From: Gordius sp. MW1
Lineage: Eukaryota; Nematomorpha; Gordioida; Gordea; Gordiidae
Length of the DNA stretch: 64,000 nucleotides
Reading direction: 5' to 3'
Assembly: GCA_964036665.1 (NCBI GenBank)
Contig: OZ038529.1
Coordinates: 16,314,060 to 16,378,059, forward strand
A model generated the notes under the pieces. The model was given only the letters and a program-made list of their open reading frames with translations, searched no databases and was not told the origin of the DNA. Each line of letters begins with the position of its first letter. Within the stretch, counting starts at the first letter, position 1. Positions 24,093-36,432 of this stretch are shown in pieces. Position numbers and translations under genes: made by a program.

Positions 24093-26492
24093 GTTGCGAT
24101 ACAACAAACTAATCGCAACAATAAAACGTTGTCTTTTGTCAAAATGATAGTTCTCGCAGCTTAAAACATCTTTTCGAAAGTCAATCGAGGATAATAGGAT
24201 TCTCAAATTGGCTTACTTTTATATATTTTTTCATGCTCTTTCACATAGAATCGAAAAAATAAATATTTTTACCGCAAAATTTTTTACATATTTTTCTTTA
24301 AACCGTATTCATCCGATGAAAGTTGTCGTTTTCAGACGTGGTTTCTATGATCCCAAGTAAAAATTTATCAGAATCTAAAAACTATTACTTTGAAATCATA
24401 ATCGCATAGAGCAGTTTTCAAAAATTCAGCACTCACGTTGCGATACAACAAACTAATCGCAACAATAAAACGTTGTCTTTTGTCAAAATGATAGTTCTGG
24501 CAGCCTAAAACCTCTTTTCGGAAGTCAATCGAGGATAATAGGATTCTCAAATTGGCTTACTTTTATATATTTTTTCATGCTCTTTCACATAGAATCGAAA
24601 AAATAAATATTTTTACCTCAAAATTTTTTACATATTTTTCTTTAAACCGTATTCATCCGATGAAAGTTGTCGTTTTCAGACGTGGTTTCTATGATCCCAA
24701 GTAAAAATTTATCAGAATCTAAAAACTATTACTTTGAAATCATAATCGCATAGAGCAGTTTTCAAAAATTCAGCACTCACGTTGCGATACAACAAACTAA
24801 TCGCAACAATAAAACGTTGTCTTTTGTCAAAATGATAGTTCTGGCAGCCTAAAACCTCTTTTCGGAAGTCAATCGAGGATAATAGGATTCTCAAATTGGC
24901 TTACTTTTATATATTTTTTCCAGCTCTTTCACATAGAATCGAAAAAAATAAATATTTTTACCTCAAAATTTTTCACATATTTTTCTTTGAACCGTATTCA
25001 TCCGATGAAAGCTGTCGTTTTCAGACGTGGTTTCCATGATAAAAAGTAAAAATTTATCAGAATCAGAAAACTATTACTTTGATATCATGATCGCATAATG
25101 CATTTTTGAAAAATTAAGCACTCACGTTGCGATACAACAAACTAATCGCAACAATAAAACGTTGTCTTTTGTCAAAATGATAGTTCTAGCAGCTTAAAAC
25201 CTCTTTTCGGAAGTCAATCGAGGATAATAGGATTCTCAAATTGGCTTACTTTTATATATTTTTTCATGCTCTTTCACATAGAATCGAAAAAAATAAATAT
25301 TTTTACCTCAAAATTTTTCAAATATTTTTCGGACCGTATTCATCCGATGAAAGTTGTCGTTTTCAGACGTGGTTTTTATGATCCCAAGTAATAATTTATC
25401 AGAATCTGAAAACTATTACTTTGAAATCATGATCGCATAGAGCCATTTTCAAAAATTAAGCATCACGTTGCGATACAACAAACTAATCGCAACAATAAAA
25501 CGTTGTCTTTTGTCAAAATGATAGTTCTCGCAGCTTAAAACCTCTTTTCGGAAGTCAATCGAGGATAATAGGATTCTCAAATTGGCTTACTTTTATATAT
25601 TTTTTCCAGCTCTTTCACATAAAAACGAAAAGAATAAATTTTTTTACCTCAAAATTTTTCACATATTTTTCTTTGAACCGTATTCATCCGATGAAAGTTG
25701 TCGTTTTCAGACGTGGTTTCCATGATAAAAAGTAAAATTTATCAGAATCAGAAAACTATTACTTTGAAATCATGATCGCATAATGTGAAAAATTAAGCAC
25801 TCACGTTGCGATACAACAAACTAATCGCAACAATAAAACGTTGTCTTTTGTCAAAATGATAGTTCTCGCAGCTTAAAACATCTTTTCGAAAGTCAATCGA
25901 GGATAATAGGATTCTCAAATTGGCTTACTTTTATATATTTTTTCATGCTCTTTCACATAGAATCGAAAAAATAAATATTTTTACCGCAAAATTTTTTACA
26001 TATTTTTCTTTAAACCGTATTCATCCGATGAAAGTTGTCGTTTTCAGACGTGGTTTCTATGATCCCAAGTAAAAATTTATCAGAATCTAAAAACTATTAC
26101 TTTGAAATCATAATCGCATAGAGCAGTTTTCAAAAATTCAGCACTCACGTTGCGATACAACAAACTAATCGCAACAATAAAACGTTGTCTTTTGTCAAAA
26201 TGATAGTTCTGGCAGCCTAAAACCTCTTTTCGGAAGTCAATCGAGGATAATAGGATTCTCAAATTGGCTTACTTTTATATATTTTTTCCAGCTCTTTCAC
26301 ATAGAATCGAAAAAAATAAATATTTTTACCTCAAAATTTTTCACATATTTTTCTTTAAACCGTATTCATCCGATGAAAGCTGTCGTTTTCAGACGTGGTT
26401 TCCATGATAAAAAGTAAAAATTTATCAGAATCAGAAAACTATTACTTTGATATCATATCGCATAATGCATTTTTGAAAAATTAAGCACTCAC
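24093..26492. repeat. Lead-in to HOR-B: units x v w y z x w
   Basis: Units start at 24093, 24437, 24781, 25126, 25467, 25805 and 26149. They introduce the markers of domains B and C: tttaaaccgtattc, ggcagcctaaaacc, ttccagctc, gctgtcg and the six-A form gaaaaaataaat. The 24093 and 25805 units share the rare aaacatcttttcgaaag and accgcaaaa, so they are 1,712 bp apart copies of one unit. The y-z-x order seen here recurs inside HOR-C. Confidence 0.78.
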
Positions 26493-28215
26493 GTTGCGAT
26501 ACAACAAACTAATCGCAACAATAAAACGTTGTCTTTTGTCAAAATGATAGTTCTCGCAGCTTAAAACCTCTTTTCGGAAGTCAATCGAGGATAATAGGAT
26601 TCTCAAATTGGCTTACTTTTATATATTTTTTCAAGCTCTTTCACATAGAATCGAAAAAAATAAATATTTTTACCTCAAAATTTTTCACATATTTTTCTTT
26701 GAACCGTATGCATCCGATGAAAGTTGTCGTTTTCAGACGTGGTTTCGATGATAAAAAGTAAAAATTTATCAGAATCAGAAAACTATTACTTTAAAATCAT
26801 GATCGCATAGTGCATTTTTGAAAAATTAAGCACTCACGTTGCGATACAACAACCTAATCGCAACAATAAAACGTTGTCTTTTGTCAAAATGATAGTTCTC
26901 GCAGCTTAAAACCTCTTTTCGGAAGTCAATCGAGGATAATAGGATTCTCAAATTGGCTTACTTTTATATATTTTTTCATGCTCTTTCACATAGAATCGAA
27001 AAAATAAATATTTTTACCTCAAAATTTTTTACATATTTTTCTTTAAACCGTATTCATCCGATGAAAGTTGTCGTTTTCAGACGTGGTTTCTATGATCTCA
27101 AGTAAAAATTTATCAGAATCTAAAAACTATTACTTTGAAATCATAATCGCATAGAGCAGTTTTCAAAAATTCAGCACTCACGTTGCGATACAACAAACTA
27201 ATCGCAACAATAAAACGTTGTCTTTTGTCAAAATGATAGTTCTGGCAGCTTAAAACCTCTTTTCGGAAGTCAATCGAGGATAATAGGATTCTCAAATTGG
27301 CTTACTTTTATATATTTTTTCCAGCTCTTTCACATAGAATCGAAAAAAATAAATATTTTTACCTCAAAATTTTTCACATATTTTTCTTTAAACCGTATTC
27401 ATCCGATGAAAGCTGTCGTTTTCAGACTTGGTTTCCATGATCCCAAGTAAAAATTTATCAGAATCTAAAAACTATTACTTTGAAATCATAATCGCATAGA
27501 GCAGTTTTCAAAAATTCAGCACTCACGTTGCGATACAACAAACTAATCGCAACAATAAAACGTTGTCTTTTGTCAAAATGATAGTTCTGGCAGCCTAAAA
27601 CCTCTTTTCGGAAGTCAATCGAGGATAATAGGATTCTCAAATTGGCTTACTTTTATATATTTTTTCATGCTCTTTCACATAGAATCGAAAAAATAAATAT
27701 TTTTACCTCAAAATTTTTTACATATTTTTCTTTAAACCGTATTCATCCGATGAAAGTTGTCGTTTTCAGACGTGGTTTCTATGATCCCAAGTAAAAATTT
27801 ATCAGAATCTAAAAACTATTACTTTGAAATCATAATCGCATAGAGCAGTTTTCAAAAATTCAGCACTCACGTTGCGATACAACAAACTAATCGCAACAAT
27901 AAAACGTTGTCTTTTGTCAAAATGATAGTTCTGGCAGCCTAAAACCTCTTTTCGGAAGTCAATCGAGGATAATAGGATTCTCAAATTGGCTTACTTTTAT
28001 ATATTTTTTCCAGCTCTTTCACATAGAATCGAAAAAAATAAATATTTTTACATCAAAATTTTTCACATATTTTTCTTTGAACCGTATTCATCCGATGAAA
28101 GCTGTCGTTTTCAGACGTGGTTTCCATGATAAAAAGTAAAAATTTATCAGAATCAGAAAACTATTACTTTGATATCATGATCGCATAATGCATTTTTGAA
28201 AAATTATGCACTCAC
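26493..28215. repeat. HOR-B copy 1, 5 units, 1,723 bp
   Basis: Units at 26493 (s, ttcaagctc), 26838 (t, acaacctaatcg), 27182 (u), 27527 (v, ggcagcctaaaacc) and 27871 (w, acatcaaaa, aaattatgcac). The same five markers recur 1,723 bp and 3,446 bp later. A private change, cagacttgg near 27424, separates this copy from the others (cagacgtgg). Confidence 0.93.
27182..27526. repeat. u unit of HOR-B, itself a w/x-type fusion
   Basis: The first 250 bp match the w-like unit at 26149 (ttccagctc, tttaaacc, gctgtcg, ttccatgat). The end matches x and v units (cccaag, tctaaaaac, cataatcgc, aaattcagc). The switch lies within about 27435-27442. The same fusion is in all later u units (28905, 30628, 36777, 42942), so it predates both HOR-B and HOR-C. 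Confidence 0.7.
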
Positions 28216-29938
28216 GTTGCGATACAACAAACTAATCGCAACAATAAAACGTTGTCTTTTGTCAAAATGATAGTTCTCGCAGCTTAAAACCTCTTTTCGG
28301 AAGTCAATCGAGGATAATAGGATTCTCAAATTGGCTTACTTTTATATATTTTTTCAAGCTCTTTCACATAGAATCGAAAAAAATAAATATTTTTACCTCA
28401 AAATTTTTCACATATTTTTCTTTGAACCGTATGCATCCGATGAAAGTTGTCGTTTTCAGACGTGGTTTCGATGATAAAAAGTAAAAATTTATCAGAATCA
28501 GAAAACTATTACTTTAAAATCATGATCGCATAGTGCATTTTTGAAAAATTAAGCACTCACGTTGCGATACAACAACCTAATCGCAACAATAAAACGTTGT
28601 CTTTTGTCAAAATGATAGTTCTCGCAGCTTAAAACCTCTTTTCGGAAGTCAATCGAGGATAATAGGATTCTCAAATTGGCTTACTTTTATATATTTTTTC
28701 ATGCTCTTTCACATAGAATCGAAAAAATAAATATTTTTACCTCAAAATTTTTTACATATTTTTCTTTAAACCGTATTCATCCGATGAAAGTTGTCGTTTT
28801 CAGACGTGGTTTCTATGATCTCAAGTAAAAATTTATCAGAATCTAAAAACTATTACTTTGAAATCATAATCGCATAGAGCAGTTTTCAAAAATTCAGCAC
28901 TCACGTTGCGATACAACAAACTAATCGCAACAATAAAACGTTGTCTTTTGTCAAAATGATAGTTCTGGCAGCTTAAAACCTCTTTTCGGAAGTCAATCGA
29001 GGATAATAGGATTCTCAAATTGGCTTACTTTTATATATTTTTTCCAGCTCTTTCACATAGAATCGAAAAAAATAAATATTTTTACCTCAAAATTTTTCAC
29101 ATATTTTTCTTTAAACCGTATTCATCCGATGAAAGCTGTCGTTTTCAGACGTGGTTTCCATGATCCCAAGTAAAAATTTATCAGAATCTAAAAACTATTA
29201 CTTTGAAATCATAATCGCATAGAGCAGTTTTCAAAAATTCAGCACTCACGTTGCGATACAACAAACTAATCGCAACAATAAAACGTTGTCTTTTGTCAAA
29301 ATGATAGTTCTGGCAGCCTAAAACCTCTTTTCGGAAGTCAATCGAGGATAATAGGATTCTCAAATTGGCTTACTTTTATATATTTTTTCATGCTCTTTCA
29401 CATAGAATCGAAAAAATAAATATTTTTACCTCAAAATTTTTTACATATTTTTCTTTAAACCGTATTCATCCGATGAAAGTTGTCGTTTTCAGACGTGGTT
29501 TCTATGATCCCAAGTAAAAATTTATCAGAATCTAAAAACTATTACTTTGAAATCATAATCGCATAGAGCAGTTTTCAAAAATTCAGCACTCACGTTGCGA
29601 TACAACAAACTAATCGCAACAATAAAACGTTGTCTTTTGTCAAAATGATAGTTCTGGCAGCCTAAAACCTCTTTTCGGAAGTCAATCGAGGATAATAGGA
29701 TTCTCAAATTGGCTTACTTTTATATATTTTTTCCAGCTCTTTCACATAGAATCGAAAAAAATAAATATTTTTACATCAAAATTTTTCACATATTTTTCTT
29801 TGAACCGTATTCATCCGATGAAAGCTGTCGTTTTCAGACGTGGTTTCCATGATAAAAAGTAAAAATTTATCAGAATCAGAAAACTATTACTTTGATATCA
29901 TGATCGCATAATGCATTTTTGAAAAATTATGCACTCAC
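28216..29938. repeat. HOR-B copy 2, 5 units, 1,723 bp
   Basis: Units at 28216, 28561, 28905, 29250 and 29594, ordered s t u v w. Length and order are identical to copy 1, and I saw almost no base differences apart from the cagacgtgg position in u. Confidence 0.93.
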
Positions 29939-31645
29939 GTTGCGATACAACAAACTAATCGCAACAATAAAACGTTGTCTTTTGTCAAAATGATAGTTCT
30001 CGCAGCTTAAAACCTCTTTTCGGAAGTCAATCGAGGATAATAGGATTCTCAAATTGGCTTACTTTTATATATTTTTTCAAGCTCTTTCACATAGAATCGA
30101 AAAAAATAAATATTTTTACCTCAAAATTTTTCACATATTTTTCTTTGAACCGTATGCATCCGATGAAAGTTGTCGTTTTCAGACGTGGTTTCGATGATAA
30201 AAAGTAAAAATTTATCAGAATCAGAAAACTATTACTTTAAAATCATGATCGCATAGTGCATTTTTGAAAAATTAAGCACTCACGTTGCGATACAACAACC
30301 TAATCGCAACAATAAAACGTTGTCTTTTGTCAAAATGATAGTTCTCGCAGCTTAAAACCTCTTTTCGGAAGTCAATCGAGGATAATAGGATTCTCAAATT
30401 GGCTTACTTTTATATATTTTTTCATGCTCTTTCACATAGAATCGAAAAAATAAATATTTTTACCTCAAAATTTTTTACATATTTTTCTTTAAACCGTATT
30501 CATCCGATGAAAGTTGTCGTTTTCAGACGTGGTTTCTATGATCTCAAGTAAAAATTTATCAGAATCTAAAAACTATTACTTTGAAATCATAATCGCATAG
30601 AGCAGTTTTCAAAAATTCAGCACTCACGTTGCGATACAACAAACTAATCGCAACAATAAAACGTTGTCTTTTGTCAAAATGATAGTTCTGGCAGCTTAAA
30701 ACCTCTTTTCGGAAGTCAATCGAGGATAATAGGATTCTCAAATTGGCTTACTTTTATATATTTTTTCCAGCTCTTTCACATAGAATCGAAAAAAATAAAT
30801 ATTTTTACCTCAAAATTTTTCACATATTTTTCTTTAAACCGTATTCATCCGATGAAAGCTGTCGTTTTCAGACGTGGTTTCCATGATCCCAAGTAAAAAT
30901 TTATCAGAATCTAAAAACTATTACTTTGAAATCATAATCGCATAGAGCAGTTTTCAAAAATTCAGCACTCACGTTGCGATACAACAAACTAATCGCAACA
31001 ATAAAACGTTGTCTTTTGTCAAAATGATAGTTCTGGCAGCCTAAAACCTCTTTTCGGAAGTCAATCGAGGATAATAGGATTCTCAAATTGGCTTACTTTT
31101 ATATATTTTTTCATGCTCTTTCACATAGAATCGAAAAAATAAATATTTTTAATATTTTTCTTTAAACCGTATTCATCCGATGAAAGTTGTCGTTTTCAGA
31201 CGTGGTTTCTATGATCTGAAGTAAAAATTTATCAGAATCTAAAAACTATTACTTTGAAATCATAATCGCATAGAGCAGTTTTCAAAAATTCAGCACTCAC
31301 GTTGCGATACAACAAACTAATCGCAACAATAAAACGTTGTCTTTTGTCAAAATGATAGTTCTGGCAGCCTAAAACCTCTTTTCGGAAGTCAATCGAGGAT
31401 AATAGGATTCTCAAATTGGCTTACTTTTATATATTTTTTCCAGCTCTTTCACATAGAATCGAAAAAAATAAATATTTTTACATCAAAATTTTTCACATAT
31501 TTTTCTTTGAACCGTATTCATCCGATGAAAGCTGTCGTTTTCAGACGTGGTTTCCATGATAAAAAGTAAAAATTTATCAGAATCAGAAAACTATTACTTT
31601 GATATCATGATCGCATAATGCATTTTTGAAAAATTATGCACTCAC
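29939..31645. repeat. HOR-B copy 3, 5 units, 1,707 bp
   Basis: Units at 29939, 30284, 30628, 30973 and 31301, again s t u v w. It is 16 bp shorter because of the deletion in the v unit at about 31,151. Units from 30284 on are also the first four units of HOR-C copy 1, so the two HORs overlap here. Confidence 0.92.
30973..31300. repeat. v unit with a private 16-bp deletion
   Basis: At about 31,151 the A/T-tract cluster reads tttttaatatttttc. The other v units (27527, 29250, 37122, 43287) have 16 extra bases there. The unit is 328 bp, the shortest in the window, and also has the private gatctgaag near 31,216. The other two C copies keep the intact form, so the deletion happened after this copy separated or the intact form came from another B copy. 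Confidence 0.88.
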
Positions 31646-34600
31646 GTTGCGATACAACAAACTAATCGCAACAATAAAACGTTGTCTTTTGTCAAAATGA
31701 TAGTTCTCGCAGCTTAAAACCTCTTTTCGGAAGTCAATCGAGGATAATAGGATTCTCAAATTAGCTTACTTTTATATATTTTTTCATGCTCTTTCACATA
31801 GAATCGAAAAAAATAAATATTTTTACCTCAAAATTTTTCACATATTTTTCTTTGGACCGTATTCATCCGATGAAAGTTGTCGTTTTCAGACGTGGTTTTT
31901 ATGATCCCAAGTAATAATTTATCAGAATCTGAAAACTATTACTTTGAAATCATGATCGCATAGAGCCATTTTCAAAAATTAAGCATCACGTTGCGATACA
32001 ACAAACTAATCGCAACAATAAAACGTTGTCTTTTGTCAAAATGATAGTTCTCGCAGCTTAAAACCTCTTTTCGGAAGTCAATCGAGGATAATAGGATTTT
32101 CAAATTGGCTTACTTTTATATATTTTTTCATGCTCTTTCACATAAAAACGAAAAAAATAAATTTTTTTACCTCAAAATTTTTCACATATTTTTCTTTGAA
32201 CCGTATTCATCCGATGAAAGTTGTCGTTTTCAGACGTGGTTTCCATGATAAAAAGTAAAATTTATCAGAATCAGAAAACTATTACTTTGAAATATGATCG
32301 CATAATGTGAAAAATTAAGCACTCACGTTGCGATACAACAAACTAATCGCAACAATAAAACGTTGTCTTTTGTCAAAATGATAGTTCTCGCAGCTTAAAA
32401 CCTCTTTTCGGAAGTCAATCGAGGATAATAGGATTCTCAAATTGGCTTACTTTTATATATTTTTTTTCATGCTCTTTCACATAGAATCGAAAAAATAAAT
32501 ATTTTTACCTCAAATTTTTTTACATATTTTTCTTTAAACCGTATTCATCCGATGAAAGTTGTCGTTTTCAGACGTGGTTTCTATGATCCCAAGTAAAAAT
32601 TTATCAGAATCTAAAAACTATTACTTTGAAATCATAATCGCATAGAGCAGTTTTCAAAAATTCAGCACTCACGTTGCGATACAACAAACTAATCGCAACA
32701 ATAAAACGTTGTCTTTTGTCAAAATGATAGTTCTCGCAGCTTAAAACCTCTTTTCGGAAGTCAATCGAGGATAATAGGATTTGGCTTACTTTTATATATT
32801 TTTTCATGCTCTTTCACATAGAATCGAAAAAAAAATATATTTTTACCTCAAAATTTTTCACATATTTTTCTTTGAACCGTATTCATCCGATGAAAGTTGT
32901 CGTTTTCAGACGTGGTTTCCATGATAAAAAGTAAAAATTTATCAGAATCAGAAAACTATTACTTTGAAATCATGATCGCATAGAGCCATTTTCAAAAATT
33001 AAGCATCACGTTGCGATACAACAAACTAATCGCAACAATAAAACGTTGTCTTTTGTCAAATGATAGTTCTCGCAGCTTAAAACCTCTTTTCGGAAGTCAA
33101 TCGATGATAATAGGATTCTCAAATTGGCTTACTTTTATATATTTTTTCATGCTCTTTCACATAGAATCGAAAAAAATAAATATTTTTACTTTAAAATTTT
33201 TCACATATTTTTCTTTCAACCGCATGCATCCGATGAAAGTTGTCGTTTTCAGACGTGGTTTCCATGATAAAAAGTAATAATGTATCAGAATCAGAAAACT
33301 ATTACTTTCAAATCATGATCGCATAATGCATTTTTGAAAAATTAAGCACTCACGTTGCGATACAACAAACTAATCGCAACAATAAAAGGTTGTCTTTTGT
33401 CACAATGATAGTTCTCGCAGCTTAAAACCTCTTTGCGGAAGTCAATCGAGGATAATAATATTCTCAGATTGGCTTACTTTTATATATTTTTTCATGCTCT
33501 TTCACATAGAATCAAAAAAAATAAATATTTTTACCTCAAAATTTTTCACATATTTTTCTTTGAACCGTATTCATCCGATGAAAGTTGTCGTTTTCAGACG
33601 TGGTTTCTATGATCCCAAGTAAAAATTTATCAGAATCTGAAAACTATTACTTTGAAATCATGATCGCATAGAGCCATTTTCAAAAATTAAGCACTCCCGT
33701 TGCGATACAACAAACTAATCGCAACAATAAAACGTTGTCTTTTGTCAAAATAAATAGTTCTGGATGCTTAAAACCTCTTTTCGGAAGTCAATCGAGGATA
33801 ATAGGATTCTCAAATTGGCTTACTTTTATACATTTTTTCATGCTCTTTCACATAGAATCGAAAAAAATAAATATTTTTACCTCAAAATTTTTCACATATT
33901 TTTCTTTGAACCGTATTCATCCGATGAAAGTTGTCGTTTTCAGACGTGATCTCTATGATCCCAAGTAAAAATTTATCAGAATCTAAAAACTATTACTTTG
34001 AAATCATAATCGCATAGACCAGTTTTCAAAAATTCAGCACTCACGTTGCGATACAACAAACTAATCGCAACAATAAAACGTTGTCTTTTGTCAAAATGAT
34101 AGTTCTCGCAGCTTAAAACCTCTTTTCGGAAGTCAATCGAGGATAATAGGATTCTCAAATTGGCTTACTTTTATATATTTTTTCATGCTCTTTCACATAG
34201 AATCGAAAAAAATAAATATTTTTACCTCAAAATTTTTCACATATTTTTCTTTCAACCGTATGCGAAAGTTGTCGTTTTCAGACGTGGTTTCCATGATAAA
34301 AAGTAAAAATTTATCAGAATCAGAAAACTATTACTTTAAAATCATGATCGCATAGTGCATTTTTGAAAAATTAAGCACTCACGTTGCGATACAACAAACT
34401 AATCGCAACAATAAAACGTTGTCTTTTGTCAAAATGATAGTTCTCGCAGCTTAAAACCTCTTTTCGGAAGTCAATCGAGGATAATAGGATTCTCAAATTG
34501 GCTTACTTTTATATATTTTTTCATGGTCTTTTACATAGAATCGAAAAAAATAAATATTTTTACCTCAAAGATTTTCACATATTTTTCTTTGAACAGTATT

Positions 34601-36086
34601 CATCCGATGAAAGATGTCGTTTTCAGACGTGGTTTCTATGATCCCAAGTAAAAATTTATCAGAATCTGAAAACTATTACTTTGAAATCATGATCTAGAGC
34701 CATTTTCAAAAATTAAGCGCTCACGTTGCGATACAACAAACTAATCGCAACAATAAAACGTTGTCTTTTGTCAAAATGATAGTTCTCGCAGCTTAAAACC
34801 TCTTTCCGGAAGTCAATCGAGGATAATAGGATTCTCAAATTGGCTTACTTTTATATATTTTTCATGCTCTTTCACATAGAATCGAAAAAAATATATATTT
34901 TTACCTCAAAATTTTTCACATATTTTTCTTTGAACCGTATTCATCCGATGAAAGTTGTCGTTTTCAGACGTGGTTTCCATGATAAAAAGTAAAAATTTAT
35001 CAGAATCAGAAAACTATTACTTTGAAATCATGATCGCATAGAGCCATTTTCAAAAATTAAGCATCACGTTGCGATACAACAAACTAATCGCAACAATAAA
35101 ACGTTGTCTTTTGTCAAATGATAGTTCTCGCAGCTTAAAACCTCTTTTCGGAAGTCAATCGAGGATAATAGGATTCTCAAATTGGCTTACTTTTATATAT
35201 TTTTTCATGCTCTTTCACATAGAATCGAAAAAAATAAATATTTTTACCTCAAAATTTTTCACATATTTTTCTTTGAACCGTATTCATCCGATGAAAGTTG
35301 TCGTTTTCAGACGTGGTTTCTATGATCCCAAGTAAAAATTTATCAGAATCTAAAACTATTACTTTAAAATCATAATCGCATAGAGCAGTTTTCAAAAATT
35401 CAGCACTTACGTTGCGATACAACAAACTAATCGCAACAATAAAACGTTGTCTTTTGTCAAAATAAATAGTTCTGGCAGCTTAAAACCTCTTTTCGGAAGT
35501 AAATCGAGGATAATAGGATTCTCAAATTGGCTTACTTTTATATATTTTTTCATGCTCTTTCACATAGAATCGACAAAAATAAATATTTTTACCTCAAAAT
35601 TTTTCACATATTTTTCTTTGGACCGTTTTTATCCGATGAAAGTTGTCGTTTTCAGACGTGGTTTCTATGATCCCAAGTAATAATTTATCAGTATCTGAAA
35701 ACTATTACTTTGCAATCATAATCGCATAGAGCCATTTTCAAAAATTAAGCATCACGTTGCGATACAACAAACTAATCGCAACAATAAAACGTTGTCTTTT
35801 GTCAAATGATAGTTCTCGCAGCTTAAAACCTCTTTTCGGAAGTCAATCGAGGATAATAGGATTCTCAAATTGGCTTACTTTTATATATTTTTTCATGCTC
35901 TTTTACATAGAATCGAAAAAAATAAATATTTTTACCTCAAAATTTTTCACATATTTTTCTTTGAACCGTATTCATCCGATGTTTTCGTTTTCAGACGTGG
36001 TTTCTATGATCCCAAGTAAAAATTTATCATAATCTAAAACTATTACTTTAAAATCATAATCGCATAAAGCAGTTTTCAAAAATTAC

Positions 36087-36432
36087 GTTGCGATACAACA
36101 AACTAATCGCAACAATAAAACGTTGTCTTTTGTCAAAATAAATAGTTCTGGCAGCTTAAAACCTCTTTTCGGAAGTAAATCGAGGATAATAGGATTCTCA
36201 AATTGGCTTACTTTTATATATTTTTTCATGCTCTTTCACATAGAATCGACAAAAATAAATATTTTTACCTCAAAATTTTTCACATATTTTTCTTTGAACC
36301 GTATGCATCCGATGAAAGTTGTCGTTTTCAGACGTGGTTTCGATGATAAAAAGTAAAAATTTATCAGAATCAGAAAACTATTACTTTAAAATCATGATCG
36401 CATAGTGCATTTTTGAAAAATTAAGCACTCAC
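36087..36432. repeat. Fusion monomer m/s joining HOR-C copies 1 and 2
   Basis: The 5' part matches the unit at 48425 (ataaatag, gtaaatcg, cgacaaaaataa, last marker at 36250). The 3' part matches s units such as 29939 (gaaccgtatgc, cgatgataaaaag, ttaaaatcatg, tagtgcat). The switch lies within about 36251-36297. The next unit is t, the normal follower of s. An 8-bp loss just before the dyad (aaaaattacgttg) is private to this fusion and its copy at 42252. Confidence 0.82.

Larger units (their letters stand above)
30284..36432. repeat. HOR-C copy 1, 18 units, 6,149 bp
   Basis: Unit starts: 30284, 30628, 30973, 31301, 31646, 31990, 32327, 32673, 33010, 33354, 33699, 34045, 34383, 34725, 35068, 35411, 35756, 36087. 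It begins with t u v w from HOR-B, then y z x and eleven further types. Markers include ggatttggc (32673), the 7-bp loss tgcgaaag (34045), catggtctttt (34383), ctttccgg (34725) and gatgttttcg (35756). It is 16 bp shorter than copy 2 because of the deletion at 31,151. Confidence 0.93.

Noticed and set aside
24368-24550. Repeated 60-codon reverse-strand frames in domains B and C
   Set aside because: They lie antisense to the forward frames in the same satellite units, and their number follows HOR copying. Near-identical proteins simply reflect near-identical DNA. There is no sign of coding constraint.
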